Assembly (NCBI GenBank): GCA_003117195.1
Contig: BDSI01000089.1
Span: forward strand, 466,142 to 530,141
From: Eudorina sp. 2006-703-Eu-15
Lineage: Eukaryota; Chlorophyta; Chlorophyceae; Chlamydomonadales; Volvocaceae
Length of the DNA: 64,000 nucleotides
Reading direction: 5' to 3'
The notes beneath the pieces are model-generated. The model did no database searches and was not told the DNA's origin. It saw only the letters and a program-made list of their open reading frames with translations. Below, one piece after another: positions 12,134 to 24,525 of the stretch; the stretch's first letter is position 1, and each line of letters opens with the position of its first letter. A program made the position numbers and the translations under genes.

Positions 12134-12407
12134 TTCGTGGTTAGATCAGCTATGAAAATAAACGCTGGAGACACGGATATCTTAGGGTCCGTTCAAGGAC
12201 ACCTGCCGTGCCGTTCCAACCACCACATTTTGCTTGTTCCGCATGCGTGGCCTCATTCACCACTCCACCCGTTCCAAGAACCACAGTCGCATACAAAGTG
12301 TAAAATGAACATCAGAACACCATCCGTATTAATTTGCAAAGTCAAGTTTGCAACGGCTTGGGGCAACCAAGCAACCGAACCGAACATCCAAGGAACGCTT
12401 ATCACGC

Positions 12408-15099
12408 TTATCGCGAACCCGACGAGGTCGATGATCCGCTTGACGAGGACGAAGTGGACGACGAGCTCCGGCTTGGGCTGCTGCTGAACCGATCCGACGA
12501 GCTGCTCCGTCCCCGCCCTTGCCGCCGGGCAGGCGACTGTGCCCGCCCACCCTGCGTGCACAACGCGGCAAAGGAAGCATTTAGGCATCGCACACAAACA
12601 GCATAACCCTTCGGACAACATACTGTCCTTTCCAGTCCAAGATACAACTGCCGCCTCACCCTGGGTGCCACTGCCGGTGACCGCGAGCGAGAACGCGACT
12701 GCGGTCGCCGCCGTCCCCCACCAGGAGGCGACCTGCGCGGCGGGCTGCGGCGCGCCGGTGACCGCCGCCGCACAGGCGACGCGGCTCGCCGCTGCGGCGG
12801 CGACAGCGGGCGGCGGCCCCCTTGGTAGCCACGCGGGGGGCTGCGGCTGCGCGGCCTGCACAAACACGCGGACGGGTGGCAGACCGTTTGAAACTGCGGC
12901 CGATAGGCACCAGGTATTTCATGAAAGCAAACCAGCCATGGCCAAAGCTGAGCGTGTTTAGCAGTCGATAGCAGGAAACGGAGTGCAGGTTTGCCAGAAC
13001 AGCAGGGCAAAGGCACGCCATGGGAGCGGAATAACAAAGCCACGAAATGAACCGCACTAGTACGAATACAAAATGAAAAGTCGCATTGCCTACAATAATA
13101 AGTCGCATTGCCTACAATAATATGCCATAATATGTACGGGCTTCCGGGCTTCGTTGCCTGCCCGGATGAGGCGCGCTTCCGGGCTCAGCTGCAGGTCAGT
13201 GCGCTGTGAGCGCAGACCCTGGCGACCTTACGGGCTGTACTGTTATACCTCGCAGGCCCCCAATGGTAACTCAGTCGCTGCTTACATCGTTGGCTCGCGC
13301 CGAAGCCCTTCCGCGTATCACCGTCAATGCATTGCCATACGGCCATTGCCATTTCATTTTCAGGTTCCTACGGTAAATGTACTGGTAACCGGTTTAGGTC
13401 GGGCGGGTTTCCTGCTAAACATCGCACGAGCGAATTCCCACGCTGAAGCGCCACGGCGTTACCCCATGTACCTCCACCTCCCAAGCCAGTCAGTCGAAAG
13501 GCAAATGATGAATGCGTCTGAAAGTCACTCACCGTGGCGGAGAGCGAGACCTGCCGCCACCAGGCCGACTTGGAGGCGAGCGCCGCCTCACGGGGCTGAC
13601 CCCCCTGCGCGGCGGGCTGACCCCGCCGCGACGAGGCGGGCTGCCGCCGCCCCTGCGCGGCGGGCTGGGCCCTCGCCGCGGCGGGCTGGGCCCTCGCCGC
13701 GGCGGGCTGACTCCGCGACGTGGTGGGCTGCCGCCACCCCGGCGCGGAGGGCTCCCCGGGCCCCTGCGGGGCGGACTACCTCCCCGGCGTGGCGGGCTCA
13801 TACCCCGGCGTGGAGGACTGGCGCCGCCCCGGCGTGGAGGGCTGAGGCCCCGACGAGGCGGGCTGCCGCCCCGGCGGGGTGGGCTCAAACCGGCGCGTCG
13901 TGGCGGGCTGCCACCCCGCCGCGGCGGCGATGGGCCTCGTCCAGGAGGCGGCGGCAGCGGCAATGGCGGTGGCGGCGGCGGTGACCGTTTCTTGGGAAGG
14001 ATGACGAAGTTTACCCTGGGGACAAGATCACGGCCCGGTAAACCCATTCAGTTCAGGCACTGCGGGGCACTTCTGGCTTGTCCATGCGTGTGGTACGCTT
14101 ATCCCGGACTTCATGGCAGCACAAACCAACACGTGGTCCTCACTCCGCCATACATATACAGCAAATGGTATACAAGCCCCCAAATGACTGGCCGGCTCAA
14201 AAGGTCGCCCAGGTACTTGTGTTGCAATTGCGCTCGGGAACAGCAGCACCTCACAGACATTTCGTGTATCTGCATTCCTTGTATACGCCCACTCGTCAGT
14301 TGCCAGTCACTGTCACACACCTGACGACATTCCCATCGATTTGTCCGTTATTCATGTAGTCCAGCGCTCGCTCTGCATCCTCATGGTTGTCAAACTCAAC
14401 GTGTGCAAAGCCCCGCGGAAGATTCACAGCGCGGTCCATCGCAAGCTCCACAGATTTCAGGGCGCCGTAGCTGCTGAAGATCTCCCGGATGTGATCCTCG
14501 GTCACGTTGCGGGTGAGGTTTCCCACGACGAGCCGCGTGGCACCTCCATCGGCCCCCGTGTCCTGCCCGGCACAGGCGCCATGCGCACGACTATGAGATG
14601 GCTTGGCAACATATCAAGGCGCACCACCTACGCGTGCTAGTGCATGGGGTCGTGCCGGGGCATGCGTGCTCGCATAAACGCACAACGGCACCCCGAAGTA
14701 GTCACTGGATACCCGCAAGCACAAACAAGGAGACAAAGCCGAGTGAGGATTCTCATGCTAATGTCACGTACCCTCGCCGGTTTTGGGCTCTGCGGGCCAT
14801 CCCCGTTCGCGTGCGCGTCCTTGCCCTCCCGTTCGGGGGCCCGCCCTCGTGGTGACGGCGACCGGCTCGGGCTGCACGGGCAGGTGTGACCGATATCAAT
14901 ACATGTCCCATGTCTGAAAGTACTTGTCGTTAATGTAGTAAGCAGGTGTCAGCTGCTGGCTTCAAGATCACCTGGACCCGGAGCTTTGCGACCCGCTTGA
15001 TCGACTACTGCTTCCGCTGCTGCGACTTCCACTGGTACCACTGGAGCCTGAACTACCGGAGGTCGATGAGCTTCCACGAGACCGTGAAGGGCTGGCCAT
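12408..15099 (-). CDS. SR45: SR45/RNPS1-type RS-domain splicing factor, complete
   Basis: Serine/arginine-rich RNA-binding protein of the SR45 (plant) / RNPS1 (animal) type, a splicing activator and exon-junction-complex-associated factor in the nucleus. Six exons: 15099-14972, 14871-14772, 14562-14321, 14015-13533, 12855-12660, 12551-12408, giving 430 residues. Order: an N-terminal Ser-rich RS1 region beginning MASPSRSRGSSSTSGSSGSS; one RRM with RNP2 LVVGNL and RNP1 RGFAHVEF around the SR45 hallmark AMDRAVNLPRG; then an RS2 region of repeated SPPRRG motifs, RRSPARRSPPRRSPP and a Ser-only tail ending TSSGSR. SR45 has the same RS1-RRM-RS2 order. An in-frame ATG at 15180 could add 27 residues; I prefer 15099 because MASPSRSR resembles SR45 N-termini. 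The stop is 275 bp from the LEPA start. The gene shares a 432-bp divergent promoter region with the kinase gene. Confidence 0.92.
13078..13122. repeat. 22-bp tandem duplication in an SR45 intron
   Basis: AAGTCGCATTGCCTACAATA-type sequence occurs twice in direct tandem in the 677-bp intron between exons 4 and 5. The intron holds nothing else I recognise. Confidence 0.85.
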
Positions 15100-15531
15100 G
15101 CGACACCCGTCTGCGCCGACCCGTGTTGAGGCGGCTGTATGAAAATGTCCTAACAAAATAAATTGAACGGGATTTTGCAAGATTCCGACAAAGCCAAGTT
15201 AATGCGACAGTCGTTTCACGGCGGCACGTCCTCTTCTTACTCCGCTGCGTGAGGAAGACTTCCAATCATGGCTTTCGTTAACTGCAAGACTGTGCGTTTT
15301 GTAAGCTTATAGAGTTTCGTCAACTTTCCCATTTTCAGGTACGACGGTTTGGGAAACTGCAAGCTGGTTTGGCGCACGTTTGGCAATCCGCTGCCAGCGC
15401 AGGCGCCCCTGAAAGGTTTGACAGATGGATAGGCTCTATATTACAGGGAACTCCCACAGTCTCCGACACGGCCTGGTGTGAGTTTACGGGTGCCGTCCCT
15501 GTGGCAAGAAGGCAAGCCAATCTGAAAAAAG
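15100..15531. promoter_or_regulatory. Divergent promoter region of SR45 and the STE20-like kinase
   Basis: 432 bp separate the two start codons, which face away from each other. Both promoters and 5' leaders must be here (or in upstream untranslated exons). I see no clear TATA box pair. Confidence 0.6.
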
Positions 15532-18500
15532 ATGGAGCGTGCCTTGACTGGCCTCACCGCCAAGCTGACTTCCAGGAAAAGCACGAAGGATTTCGCCACC
15601 CTTGCCGGTGGAAAGTAAGCGTCTCTCCGACCCGCTTCTTGCTTAACTAGCGATAGAAGATTGACGTGGGATTTCGTTTTTACCCTAGAGATTGGCCGAC
15701 CGAAGCAAGCTCTTATGAAATCCTGGACGACTGCGGTCGCGGCGTCAGTGCCACGGTGAGCGTCGAGGGCATAGCGGGGTTGCAGTCAACAGCGCGTTCC
15801 CCTAATTGACAATGCAAACTGTTACTGTCATGCAGGTCCATCGTGCGAAATGCGTGACCAACGGCGCCGAAGTGGCGGTGAAATTGATGAACCTGGAGAG
15901 CATGAACTGCGACCTGGTACGGGCCGGCCGCGGTGCTGAAATACATAAATGATATCTGACCCCCGTTTGTGACTCGATTGCGTGCAGGATGAGATTATCC
16001 ACGAGGCGCAGACGATGCGGATGTATAACCACCCCAACATTCTTCCGCTATACTGCTCGTTTGTACATGAGCAGGAGCTCTGGATGGTTATGCCTTTTGT
16101 CTCGGGGGGGTCCGTGCTGCATATCATGAAGTATGCTCACCCCGAGGTGCGCAGGGGTTGCTGGGGTGTGTACGTGTGTGTTTCGGGGCCGTGGCCAATC
16201 GACGAGGGCATGACCACCACTTCCTCGTGGTATTCTGCCTCTTCAGGGACTTCATGAGACGATTATCGCGACTATTGGTCGGGAGGTGCTGAAGGGCCTG
16301 GACTACGTGCATAAGAATGGCAGTATCCACCGTGATGTCAAGGTGAGAGAGCAAAATGGTGTTGGCCATCGCGGTCCTTCGCGCCGCGTCGTGATCTCAG
16401 CATGGGGTCCCGGCGATCGCTGCAGGCGGGAAACATTTTGGTTGATGGTGAGGGTAACGTAAAGCTGGGCGATTTCGGCGTCGCTGCCAGCCTGGAACGC
16501 GGTGGCTCGTGGGGCCATGACAAGCAGGCGCGCATGACTTTCGTGGGCACGCCCTGCTGGATGGCGCCCGAGGTGATGGAGCAGACGTCCGGGTGAGGAA
16601 GCCGGCGGCAGGCGCGCGTTGGGCATGGGCAAGCGGAATGATGTAGGCCGCTCTCAGGGTGATCCAGGCGACGTTGCACTTGCACGGCGGCTGACAGCAT
16701 GTCTGACAGCTATCGGGGTGGGGAGACATGAGGGCTCTACCTCTCTCAGTTCTCCCGTCAGTTCTCTGGCATTTGGACGCTGGGTGAAGGCCGCGATGGG
16801 TGCCGCCGTGGAACCCTCGTAGGTACGATTTCTCTGCCGACATCTGGTCCTTTGGCATCACGCTGCTGGAGATGTGCCACGGTCACGCGCCGTTCGCGAA
16901 GTTCCCGCCCATGAAGGTGCTCCTCATGACCTTGCAAAACCCTGCGCCCACGCTGGAGGATAAGGGGCAGAAGCATTTCTCAAAGGTTGGTCACACGGTG
17001 CCGTATTGCCCTGCGTTCTTCCCGTTGACAGCGTTTGTTTGGGTGCACCCGGGTCCATTATGAATGCGCCGTTCCGCGCCGCGAGAGCACTGCCCGTGTC
17101 GCTTGTGAGTCGATCAACAATGCTTGGCCGTGCAACTTGGAGAGAACGCTCTGGTACCGGCCCCGTGTCTGCTGCTTGCAGGCACTGAAGGACCTCGTGA
17201 CGCGGTGCTTGCAAAAGGAGAGGGATAGACGCCCCACAGCCGCGCAGCTCCTGGAGCACAAATTCTTCAGGGTGGGCAGGGTGGGCGGGATCACCATCGA
17301 GAGCGACGATGCAGCTGGGGTCGTCCTGCGAAGCATGTTGATGCGCACGGATGCACGGGGAGGTGGAAGGGATACAGAGCAAAGGCAAGCGGGGCGACGG
17401 GGGTCTGGCTCGACCTCATACACAACTTGGATGCACGCCGACCTCCCTTGAACCACGTTCCTTCCCGGCCACCTTTCTGCCCATAACCCAGATCGCCAAG
17501 GACGCGAAGTACTTGAAAGACAACCTGGTGGGCGGCCTGCCGCCGCTGAGTGATCGGGTGAACCGGATTCGGACGGGCATGGCAGCCACCAACAAGCAGG
17601 ACAATGACCGCAACCTGGAGAAGTCCCAGGTGTGTGGTAGTGGGCCTCCCGTGAACACGCACGGGGTCAGCTCGCCAAGAGTGCGCAGTGCGAACAGCGT
17701 CCCAGCGGCTGCTTCACACCGACTATTAATGGCGAGCAGGAGCCGGCAAAGCGGGCGGCGAGCGTCAGCTGGAGGGTTCGCGGGGTCGGATGGAAATGTA
17801 ATTTGTTGGTAAATGGCGAGGAGGTGATGGTGGCCGCTTGGTGGCGATGGGTGTTGGATTGCAGGAGGAGTACCGGAAGGGTGTCAGCTCCTGGAACTTC
17901 GACTTGGCAGCACTCAAGGCGCAGGCCGCTCTGGAGCCAGACGATGACACCACGCATGGCGCCGCGAACCTGCTGCCCACCATCACCGAAAGCGACGAGC
18001 GGGAGGAGACGTTGTCGGGCGCCACCGCAGCTGCAGCGGCGCAGTTCGTGGCGGCGCTGGGGCCGCCCGGCGCCTTGGAAGCGGCCTCGACGCGGCCGAC
18101 GTCAGCGTTCGGTAAGCCATCAGCGCGGGAGACGGGGGCAATGCGGCAGGGAGCCTCCGGTGGATCAGGGAGCCTCCGGTGGATCAGGGAGCCTCCGGTG
18201 GATCAGGGAGCCTCCGGTGGATCAGTGGGGTTGCTTGGAGATCCCACTTGCGGGAGACGGGACACGCGGGAGTGCTGCAGACCCTTGCATGGCCGCGCGG
18301 CAGGAGGGGCGGAAGTTGGGGCGGCTGCTGTTCGTTCCAATCAAGCATGGGTGCGGCTGTGGTTGCCGCAGGGCAATGCAGGGGGCACGGCACGCGGCCC
18401 CGGGCGCCGCGCGTTGTGGGTCGGGCTGTACCCGCACGGCCTCTGCCTAGCCACGGACCTTCACCCGCTGTCGACCCTCGCGCCGCAGCGTTACCTCACC

Positions 18501-21202
18501 AGAGGATGATCCCCATGCTTGCCTGTGTGGATGCGCAGCCACGATAAGCGGGCAAGACCCCACGATAAAGACCAACGCGGTGCTGCCGGTGCTCCCATCG
18601 CCCACATCGGACGGTATGTGTGTCGGGCGCTGCTGTACGCGTTTGCCAAAAAAAGCGTTTCTCGCTCTAATACGCAAGACGTGGAGTTTGTGATGTGCAC
18701 TGAGCGTCGTCTGTTGTTTAGATCGTCATCAGCATAGGCTTGGCGCATACCTGATGTAAACACATGCTGCTCCGGCGATCATGCAGCTGATGTGCTTTGT
18801 AGCTCTGCAATCGCTCGAACATGCACCCTGCTGTCGCGGTTCTGGTCGCATCCCAACAGGGGTCGCGGCTGGGGACAGCGGGGTAGCCGGTGCTGGGGAG
18901 CAGCGGAGCAACCCGCCCGGGGAAATGCCTCCCCAGTCCCCGGGCGGCGCCGTCAGTCCAGCGGCGGGCCTTAGTCGTGAGGGCAGCTTGGGCGGAAACC
19001 TTGGCGGGCTGGCCACGACGCCCACTGCGATCACGAAGCAGAAAAAGGTGAGGGGCCTGAGCCTGAGCGGGTGGGAGCACACCGGGTCACCGCAGCTGTG
19101 CTGGCATGCCTGCTATTGGCAAGTCGCATTCGTCGTGTCGCACCCGTAGGGTAACCGGAATCTTCCAATGGGCCACGACGTGCACGGCTGCATATAGCGC
19201 TCCAGGTTGAGATTGTGCCATGCTCTTGTCCGGGGTCTCAATGCACCACAGGGTCGGTTTGAGGTCAGCGAGCACCCCATGGTGCCCACGGCAACCTCAA
19301 CAGCGCCAGTACCCGCGCCAGCGTCAGCGCCGGCACTGGCCGGACCGGCGCCGGCGCAGCCCATGGCGACGCAGCTATCTCTTCCGCAGCCTGCGCCCAC
19401 GATCAGCGGCAGCACGGTTTCATCGATGCCTACCAACAGCGGGCCATCCATCTCTGGCGGCACCGTTCCCGACCTGAGAGAACTGCGGGCCTCGACCCCC
19501 GGACTGGAGGGGGCCGAGGCGGCCATGGAAGGGCCGCTGGTGCCGATCAAGACGGAAGTGGAGGAGTCAGTGACGAGCGTGGAGCCGAAGCAGCGCGGCA
19601 GGTTCAAAATCGTTGCGGAACAGGGGACCGTGGAAGTAAGTTTAGGGTTGGGAAGGTAGCCGGGGATTGTCTAGTCACTTCGAATCGCGGGGAATTCAAA
19701 GAAGGCACGCCACATAATGGGTCGTTTGTGCCCGTCATAGACTCGGTGCAGGTGTCACACTGTGAGGGTTGTTGAGCGGTGACCGGGTCTATGAGATGGG
19801 CATCACGCATTTGGCGTCAGGAGGCGGGACTGCGATCTCGGGGTACGACTGTGGGCCGTTTGGGGTTGAGGAAAGGCACGTCCAGCCGAACTGTTTAGCA
19901 GTGTCGATCCGCCACTGCTCCAACCCTCCCGCCCGCCGTCCCGGCCCCTCCTCCTCGCCCCTTTGTGCCGGTCGCGCAGTCACGGCCCCTGTCCAAAGCT
20001 TCCTCGATGGCCAACCTTAGCGACAGCAGCAAGGACGCCTCCAAGCCTCGCAGCGACGGTGGCAGCCTTCTGGGCAAGCCCCCGCAGGCGCCAAGCTCCA
20101 TGGTGACTTCGGTGTCGGTGGTGCTGCCCAAGCTGCAGGAGCTGTTGGACCACGCGGCCGCACACCAGGCGGCCATACAGGTGCGAGATAGGGTGCCGGT
20201 TGGGTTGGGTCCAGGGCCAGCTGGAGATGGCGCGGGCATGCGGCGGCATGAGCCGGACAGTACAGTGCGGAGAAGAAGCGGGTGCTGCGTTTTGAAGATA
20301 GCCCCACCCGGCGACGATGTGGGGAAGAAGCGAATGTTGGGACATGCAGGTCGCATCCATGTGGGTGACGGTATGTCGACAAAGCGGTCGCAAGCCGTGT
20401 ATCGTTTGTACTTTGCCCGTCGATCGTTGCACGCACGACCTAGTCGCCAGACAGCAGCTGGGCCATTTTACCGTGCGGGTCGGTGAACGCCCTGGATGGA
20501 CGTGTCCTGCGCTGTGTTCGGCCGTGGTTGTGTCCCGCAGAAGCTGGTCAGTGCGGTGCAGGACTGCGAGAAGGGGCGGGTGCCGCTGCTGCTCTCTCGC
20601 TCGCAATCCACAAAATCGCTCTTCGACACGGCAACGGGGGAGGGCGCAGACGACTTGCGGCTACAGGTTTCGGAGCTGCGGTCCAGGGTGAGTCGAAGTC
20701 GGGGCAGTGACCCGGGCAAGCGACCTAGGCGTCCGTCACCCTCGCATGCACAGGGCAGGGAGATGGTGCACAGGGTTGCCATACGTTGCATCGTGGCCAC
20801 GTCTTTCTGCTCGTCATACTCTTGGCTGCGTTGGCCAGTGAGGGCAAAGCCTGCAGGGGCGATGTTGATGGTACGTCATTACAGTGACAAGTAACCCTGA
20901 GGCCCCCATCACGCTGGCTTGCTTTTCTTCCGCCTGTGCATTCGCAGCTCGTTGCGTTGGAGGAGGAGAACTCCCGGTTGCGGGAACGGAACAAGGTGCT
21001 GGAGACGCTGCACAGCGCAGCGCACACGGTGCGGTTCAACCTGCCCGAATCGACCGGTGGGCCTACCCCCTCGTCGGTCATCAGCACGAAGCCGGACGGT
21101 ATAGTCGTGCCCCAGCTGCCTTCTCAGCAGCAGGCGGCGCCGCAGCCCTCGCCGACAGGACAGCAGCAGCAGGCGACGTCCTTGTCACCACAGCAGACGT
21201 GA
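15532..21202 (+). CDS. STE20-group (Fray/SPAK/OSR1-like) serine/threonine kinase, complete
   Basis: Fifteen exons: 15532-15614, 15689-15755, 15836-15916, 15988-16146, 16247-16342, 16426-16592, 16823-16985, 17182-17271, 17492-17629, 17865-18111, 18860-19047, 19252-19635, 19980-20180, 20541-20687, 20948-21202. They give 821 residues with consistent phases. The kinase domain starts at about residue 30: [14 protein letters not shown] (Gly loop), [11 protein letters not shown] (catalytic Lys), HRDVKAGNILVD (catalytic loop), LGDFGVAAS (DFG), [13 protein letters not shown] (activation segment and APE), [17 protein letters not shown], then [14 protein letters not shown]. The next segment, [20 protein letters not shown] and [20 protein letters not shown], is the extension typical of Fray-like kinases, including plant BLUS1 relatives. 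Residues after about 380 are low complexity (Pro/Ala/Ser/Gln). A late coiled coil, [11 protein letters not shown] then [21 protein letters not shown], could dimerise. I see no clear OSR1-type CCT domain. The target pathway is unknown; ion transport or stomata-like signalling in relatives is only suggestive. Confidence 0.92.
18149..18224 (+). repeat. 19-bp x 4 perfect tandem repeat in a kinase intron
   Basis: Four identical copies of GGGAGCCTCCGGTGGATCA at 18149, 18168, 18187 and 18206, in the 748-bp intron 18112-18859. The identity of the copies indicates recent expansion. Confidence 0.97.
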
Positions 21203-22402
21203 CTGCCACAGCCGCAGCTGCCGCCACCAGCGTCATGAGCCTGGGGCGGTCTGGCGTCGCGATCCTGTCCTAGGACTTTTCGCACCGATTATGGGGTCGG
21301 GACCGCTGCGATCGTGACTCGCGTCGCGGAGGCGGGGTTCAGACTGTCACCACCGCACGCCGGGTGCTGAGCGCTGGATGATTGTGAGGGCAGCCGGGCG
21401 AAATCGAGGTCTCTGGGAGACTGTTCAAAAAACCTACTTGCTGTACACTAGTGCGCTTGCGCTTTGGACGAGCATCGTGTTGTGTATGCCTACCTTCACG
21501 CGTGTGGTGAACGTCACCGTGCTTGCTGCTCACTAGCAGCTGGGCTGGAAGTGGGGTGGGGTGATGCGTGGGGGCCGCGGCCGCGTGAGTGGCACGCGGT
21601 TTGGGATCAGGGAGGGGTGTGCAGTGACCGTGAGAGGTGTGTGATTCTTATGATGAACTGACGTGCTGGTTGCGTCCGATCGGGGTGCGTTGACACATGG
21701 CGGGTGATAGCGTGTTATTAGGTGACGGTGATGGTGGCAGCGATTAGGAACTGCAGCGGGCCACTTCCACTGCAGAGCAAAGCGTCCTCAAGGTGAGGGG
21801 ATGCGACCTCCGGCCGCTTTTGAGGCGGGGCGGGAGCCCATGCCTTGAGTTGTTGGGTCGCAGAGAAAGAGGCGTCTGTTGCCGACTGAGATGTATATTG
21901 GAGGTTGCTCTGTGATTCTGTCATGGCAGCATCTTGAATGTGGCAGCGAGATGCCTTCAATCTGTGGCCAGTGACGTTATCGAATCCCTTTCCAAGCTTA
22001 TGCGTCTTCCGAAGTTCTTGGACAACAGTTGTTTCACTCGTAGAGCCTTCAGTTCGTTCGTGGGAAGCCACCAGGTAGAGGTAAGCCATGTCACAAGTCC
22101 CCTTTGATACAACACACTGACCGCGTTGTCCATTCTCCACGATTATAAGCAACCAGCATCGCACTTCTACTGCACCGCTTGAGGAGACGCGATTCATAAC
22201 GACCTCCCCGGTACAGCATCGCCACAACGCGCAGCAGGCTTGGCCTACCAAGCAGTGCAGCAACCCAGCCGCCGCTCCGCCATGCATGATCAGGGACGAG
22301 GTGCTCACGCTTCTCAGCGCTCGCCCCTGTGACAACAACACATCCCCGTCGGCAACGGCAGAGGCCGGCACCCCGTCATCCGTATGTTCCTGTCCACGGG
22401 TG
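21203..22402. other. Convergent intergenic region
   Basis: 1.2 kb between the stop codons of the kinase (plus) and the glycine-rich protein gene (minus). It should hold both 3' UTRs. I see no TGTAA on either strand in a convincing position and no other gene. The long minus-strand open frame here runs on from the last exon's sequence and is not coding. Confidence 0.6.
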
Positions 22403-24112
22403 TCAGGCCGCGCGCGGCTGCCCCACAATCCTCTCGTACTCCGCCTGGCGGCCCGGCGCCGCCCAGTACTCGTCCAACTTGCCCTCGAGCTTGGCCCGGC
22501 GGTAGGCCCGGCGGTCCGCCTCCATGGGGTCCAGCCGGTCCTTAACTGCCTGCAGCTTGGCGGGGTCCACCTCGTCTGGTTTGCCGTCGGCGCGCTCAAA
22601 GTAGCGCAGCGCATAGGCCTTGTGGAACAGGTCCCTGTCGCTCTCCGACAGCTGCTTGGGGTACCTGCGGGCGCGCATAAGCGCGGTCGGGGCGGCGCCA
22701 GCCTTGCAGTCCTGACCTAGATGGACCCAACGATGCGTGCCAAGCAACGACCACCGCAGATGGCTCTTAAACAGGCCATCTCGACGCATGGGGAGTTGAG
22801 GGATCAACACGAGCTTTGTGAGTGCCGCTCCGCGCCGCGCCGTATCGTCCGTGCTTGAAGGTCTTAGGCTGCGATGTGTGGGTTCCTACTGCGTCTTCTG
22901 GCCGACCGGTACGGTCTCAAGTTCCTCACCCAGCAAGCAACAAGCTTGTTACTGGCCTTCTGACCGTGGCTCGTCCTGCCCGTCCGGCGGCCCGTTCACC
23001 CGGCGAACCCCGGCTCCAACACTACTGGTCACCTCAACGCGTCACACACTCACTTGAGTTCCGCGAACGCATACGCCGCCTCCTTGGGCGTGTAGTTTTG
23101 CAGCACCTCGTACACCTTGGAGGTGCTCTCCTCCGCCTCCTCGTCACCCGGCAGCTTCCAGCCCAGCACGTGGCGCTCAAACCACTCGATCAGCTCAAAG
23201 AACTTGCCGACGACCCGCTCGCCGGCCTGCTGAGGGGCGCCCACAGCTACCAGCAGCTCCGTTTGGACAAACCAGTTTAGAGACCTGCGACGCGCGGGGT
23301 GGTGCGGAAAAGAGCGGTTCGACAGCACCGAAAACAGAGCCGAGTCGACAGAAACTTTGTATTCAGATGTACAGATGTGGATCAGGTTAGGGCGGGGTGT
23401 ATGTTGTATGTGGTGTACAGCATCATCAGGGTTCAGGGACGTGAAAAAGACTCAGGTTCGTGGCCTTGGATACAGGTAATGACCGAGCGAGGGATCGAAC
23501 GACAGAAAGTTTGATCCAATCAAGTTTATACCTGTGAAGGAAGCTGGAGAAAGCGAGGAAGAGGCCAAGGTTGGTCAGCAGCACCCAAGAGCCCTTCAGG
23601 AGCTCCAAGAACTCCTCCTGGATGGGCTTCTCACCGCCCGGTTCCGCACCACCGCCCGAAAAGAAGCCCCCGCCTCCTCCGCCACCTCCGCCACCGCCTC
23701 CTGGCGGGCCACCTGCGCCTCCCCCACCGCCAAACATGCTCTGAAGCGGATTCTTGGGCTGCTGGCTGACCGGCTTGGGCGGCTCGACGGGCTTCGCTGC
23801 CTTTTTGCTCGCATCGGGAGCTGGTTTCTTTTTTCCAAAGGATTGCTGCAGGTCAATTGGGGATGGTCAGCGTGCAATTGCGACAGCCTGGTGTCTTACG
23901 AAAGTCCAATTCGGCAAGCAGCGCCCCACCTCTAAAGCTCGCCGCGCAGCATCCTCCTTGTCCTTGCCTCCACCGCCTTTACCACCCAAGGGATTCCAGT
24001 TGGCAACAGTTACGAGTTGCCGCCGGACAAGCGCAGAGCCTACTGCTGGCAAGCGTGCGCCTGCGCAGCCTCGGCAGCTCTTCGTGGGCTGCCTAAGCTG
24101 CCCAGTACGCAT
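22403..24112 (-). CDS. Predicted plastid glycine-rich membrane protein, function unknown
   Basis: Four exons, 24112-23930, 23845-23532, 23284-23054 and 22664-22403, join in phase to 329 residues. The ATG is preceded by an in-frame TAA. The N-terminus (MRTGQLRQPTKSCRGCAGAR...) is basic and Cys/Ser/Ala-rich without acidic residues, as in algal plastid transit peptides. Then come a Lys/Pro-rich linker (FGKKKPAPDASKKAAKP), a poly-Gly segment (about residues 105-130), one hydrophobic helix near 147-166 (WVLLTNLGLFLAFSSFLH), and a conserved-looking soluble C-terminus with LIEWFERHVLGWKLPGDEEA, NYTPKEAAYAFAELKYPKQL, and a charged helical end. I do not recognise the family. Splicing coherence and codon quality say it is a real gene. 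Plastid location is an inference from the N-terminus. It is head-to-head with the SET-domain gene. Confidence 0.8.
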
Positions 24113-24525
24113 GTTGATGATTTTAATCCAGATCTGCGTTAGAGCCTTCTAAAGGGACTTTCGGTTGTGGTAAAGACGCACCGTGGCGGCAGCACACCCT
24201 TCACTGCTTTGTTAGCGCATTTCTGTTTCCTGCGAAGTCACACTATGCAACTGAAGTTTGAATGCAACGAAATTCTGCACCGATCTGACCACGTCGTCCA
24301 GGTCGTTGTGGTAACGGCAACCGTTTCCAATAATGTCTGCGCGTCTACGGTTCTGTGTCCTGCGAACTCGTAGTATGATTCCGCAGTTAATTGAGAGGAA
24401 GTGCCATTTCATCGACAATTTCAAGTATTGCAATCTATTGAAACATCAATTATCGGAAACACGGAGTATCCAAATCCTTCGCTCCCTAAACTGTTGCGGT
24501 CAGTACAAGCTTGAGTGGAATCGAA
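24113..24525. promoter_or_regulatory. Divergent promoter region of the glycine-rich gene and the SET-domain gene
   Basis: 413 bp between two start codons pointing outward. The sequence is clearly more AT-rich than the flanking genes. No motif pair stands out. Confidence 0.6.

Noticed and set aside
21718..22614. 298-residue minus-strand open frame
   Set aside because: Overlaps the last exon of the glycine-rich protein gene in another frame; no recognisable domain and no splice context.
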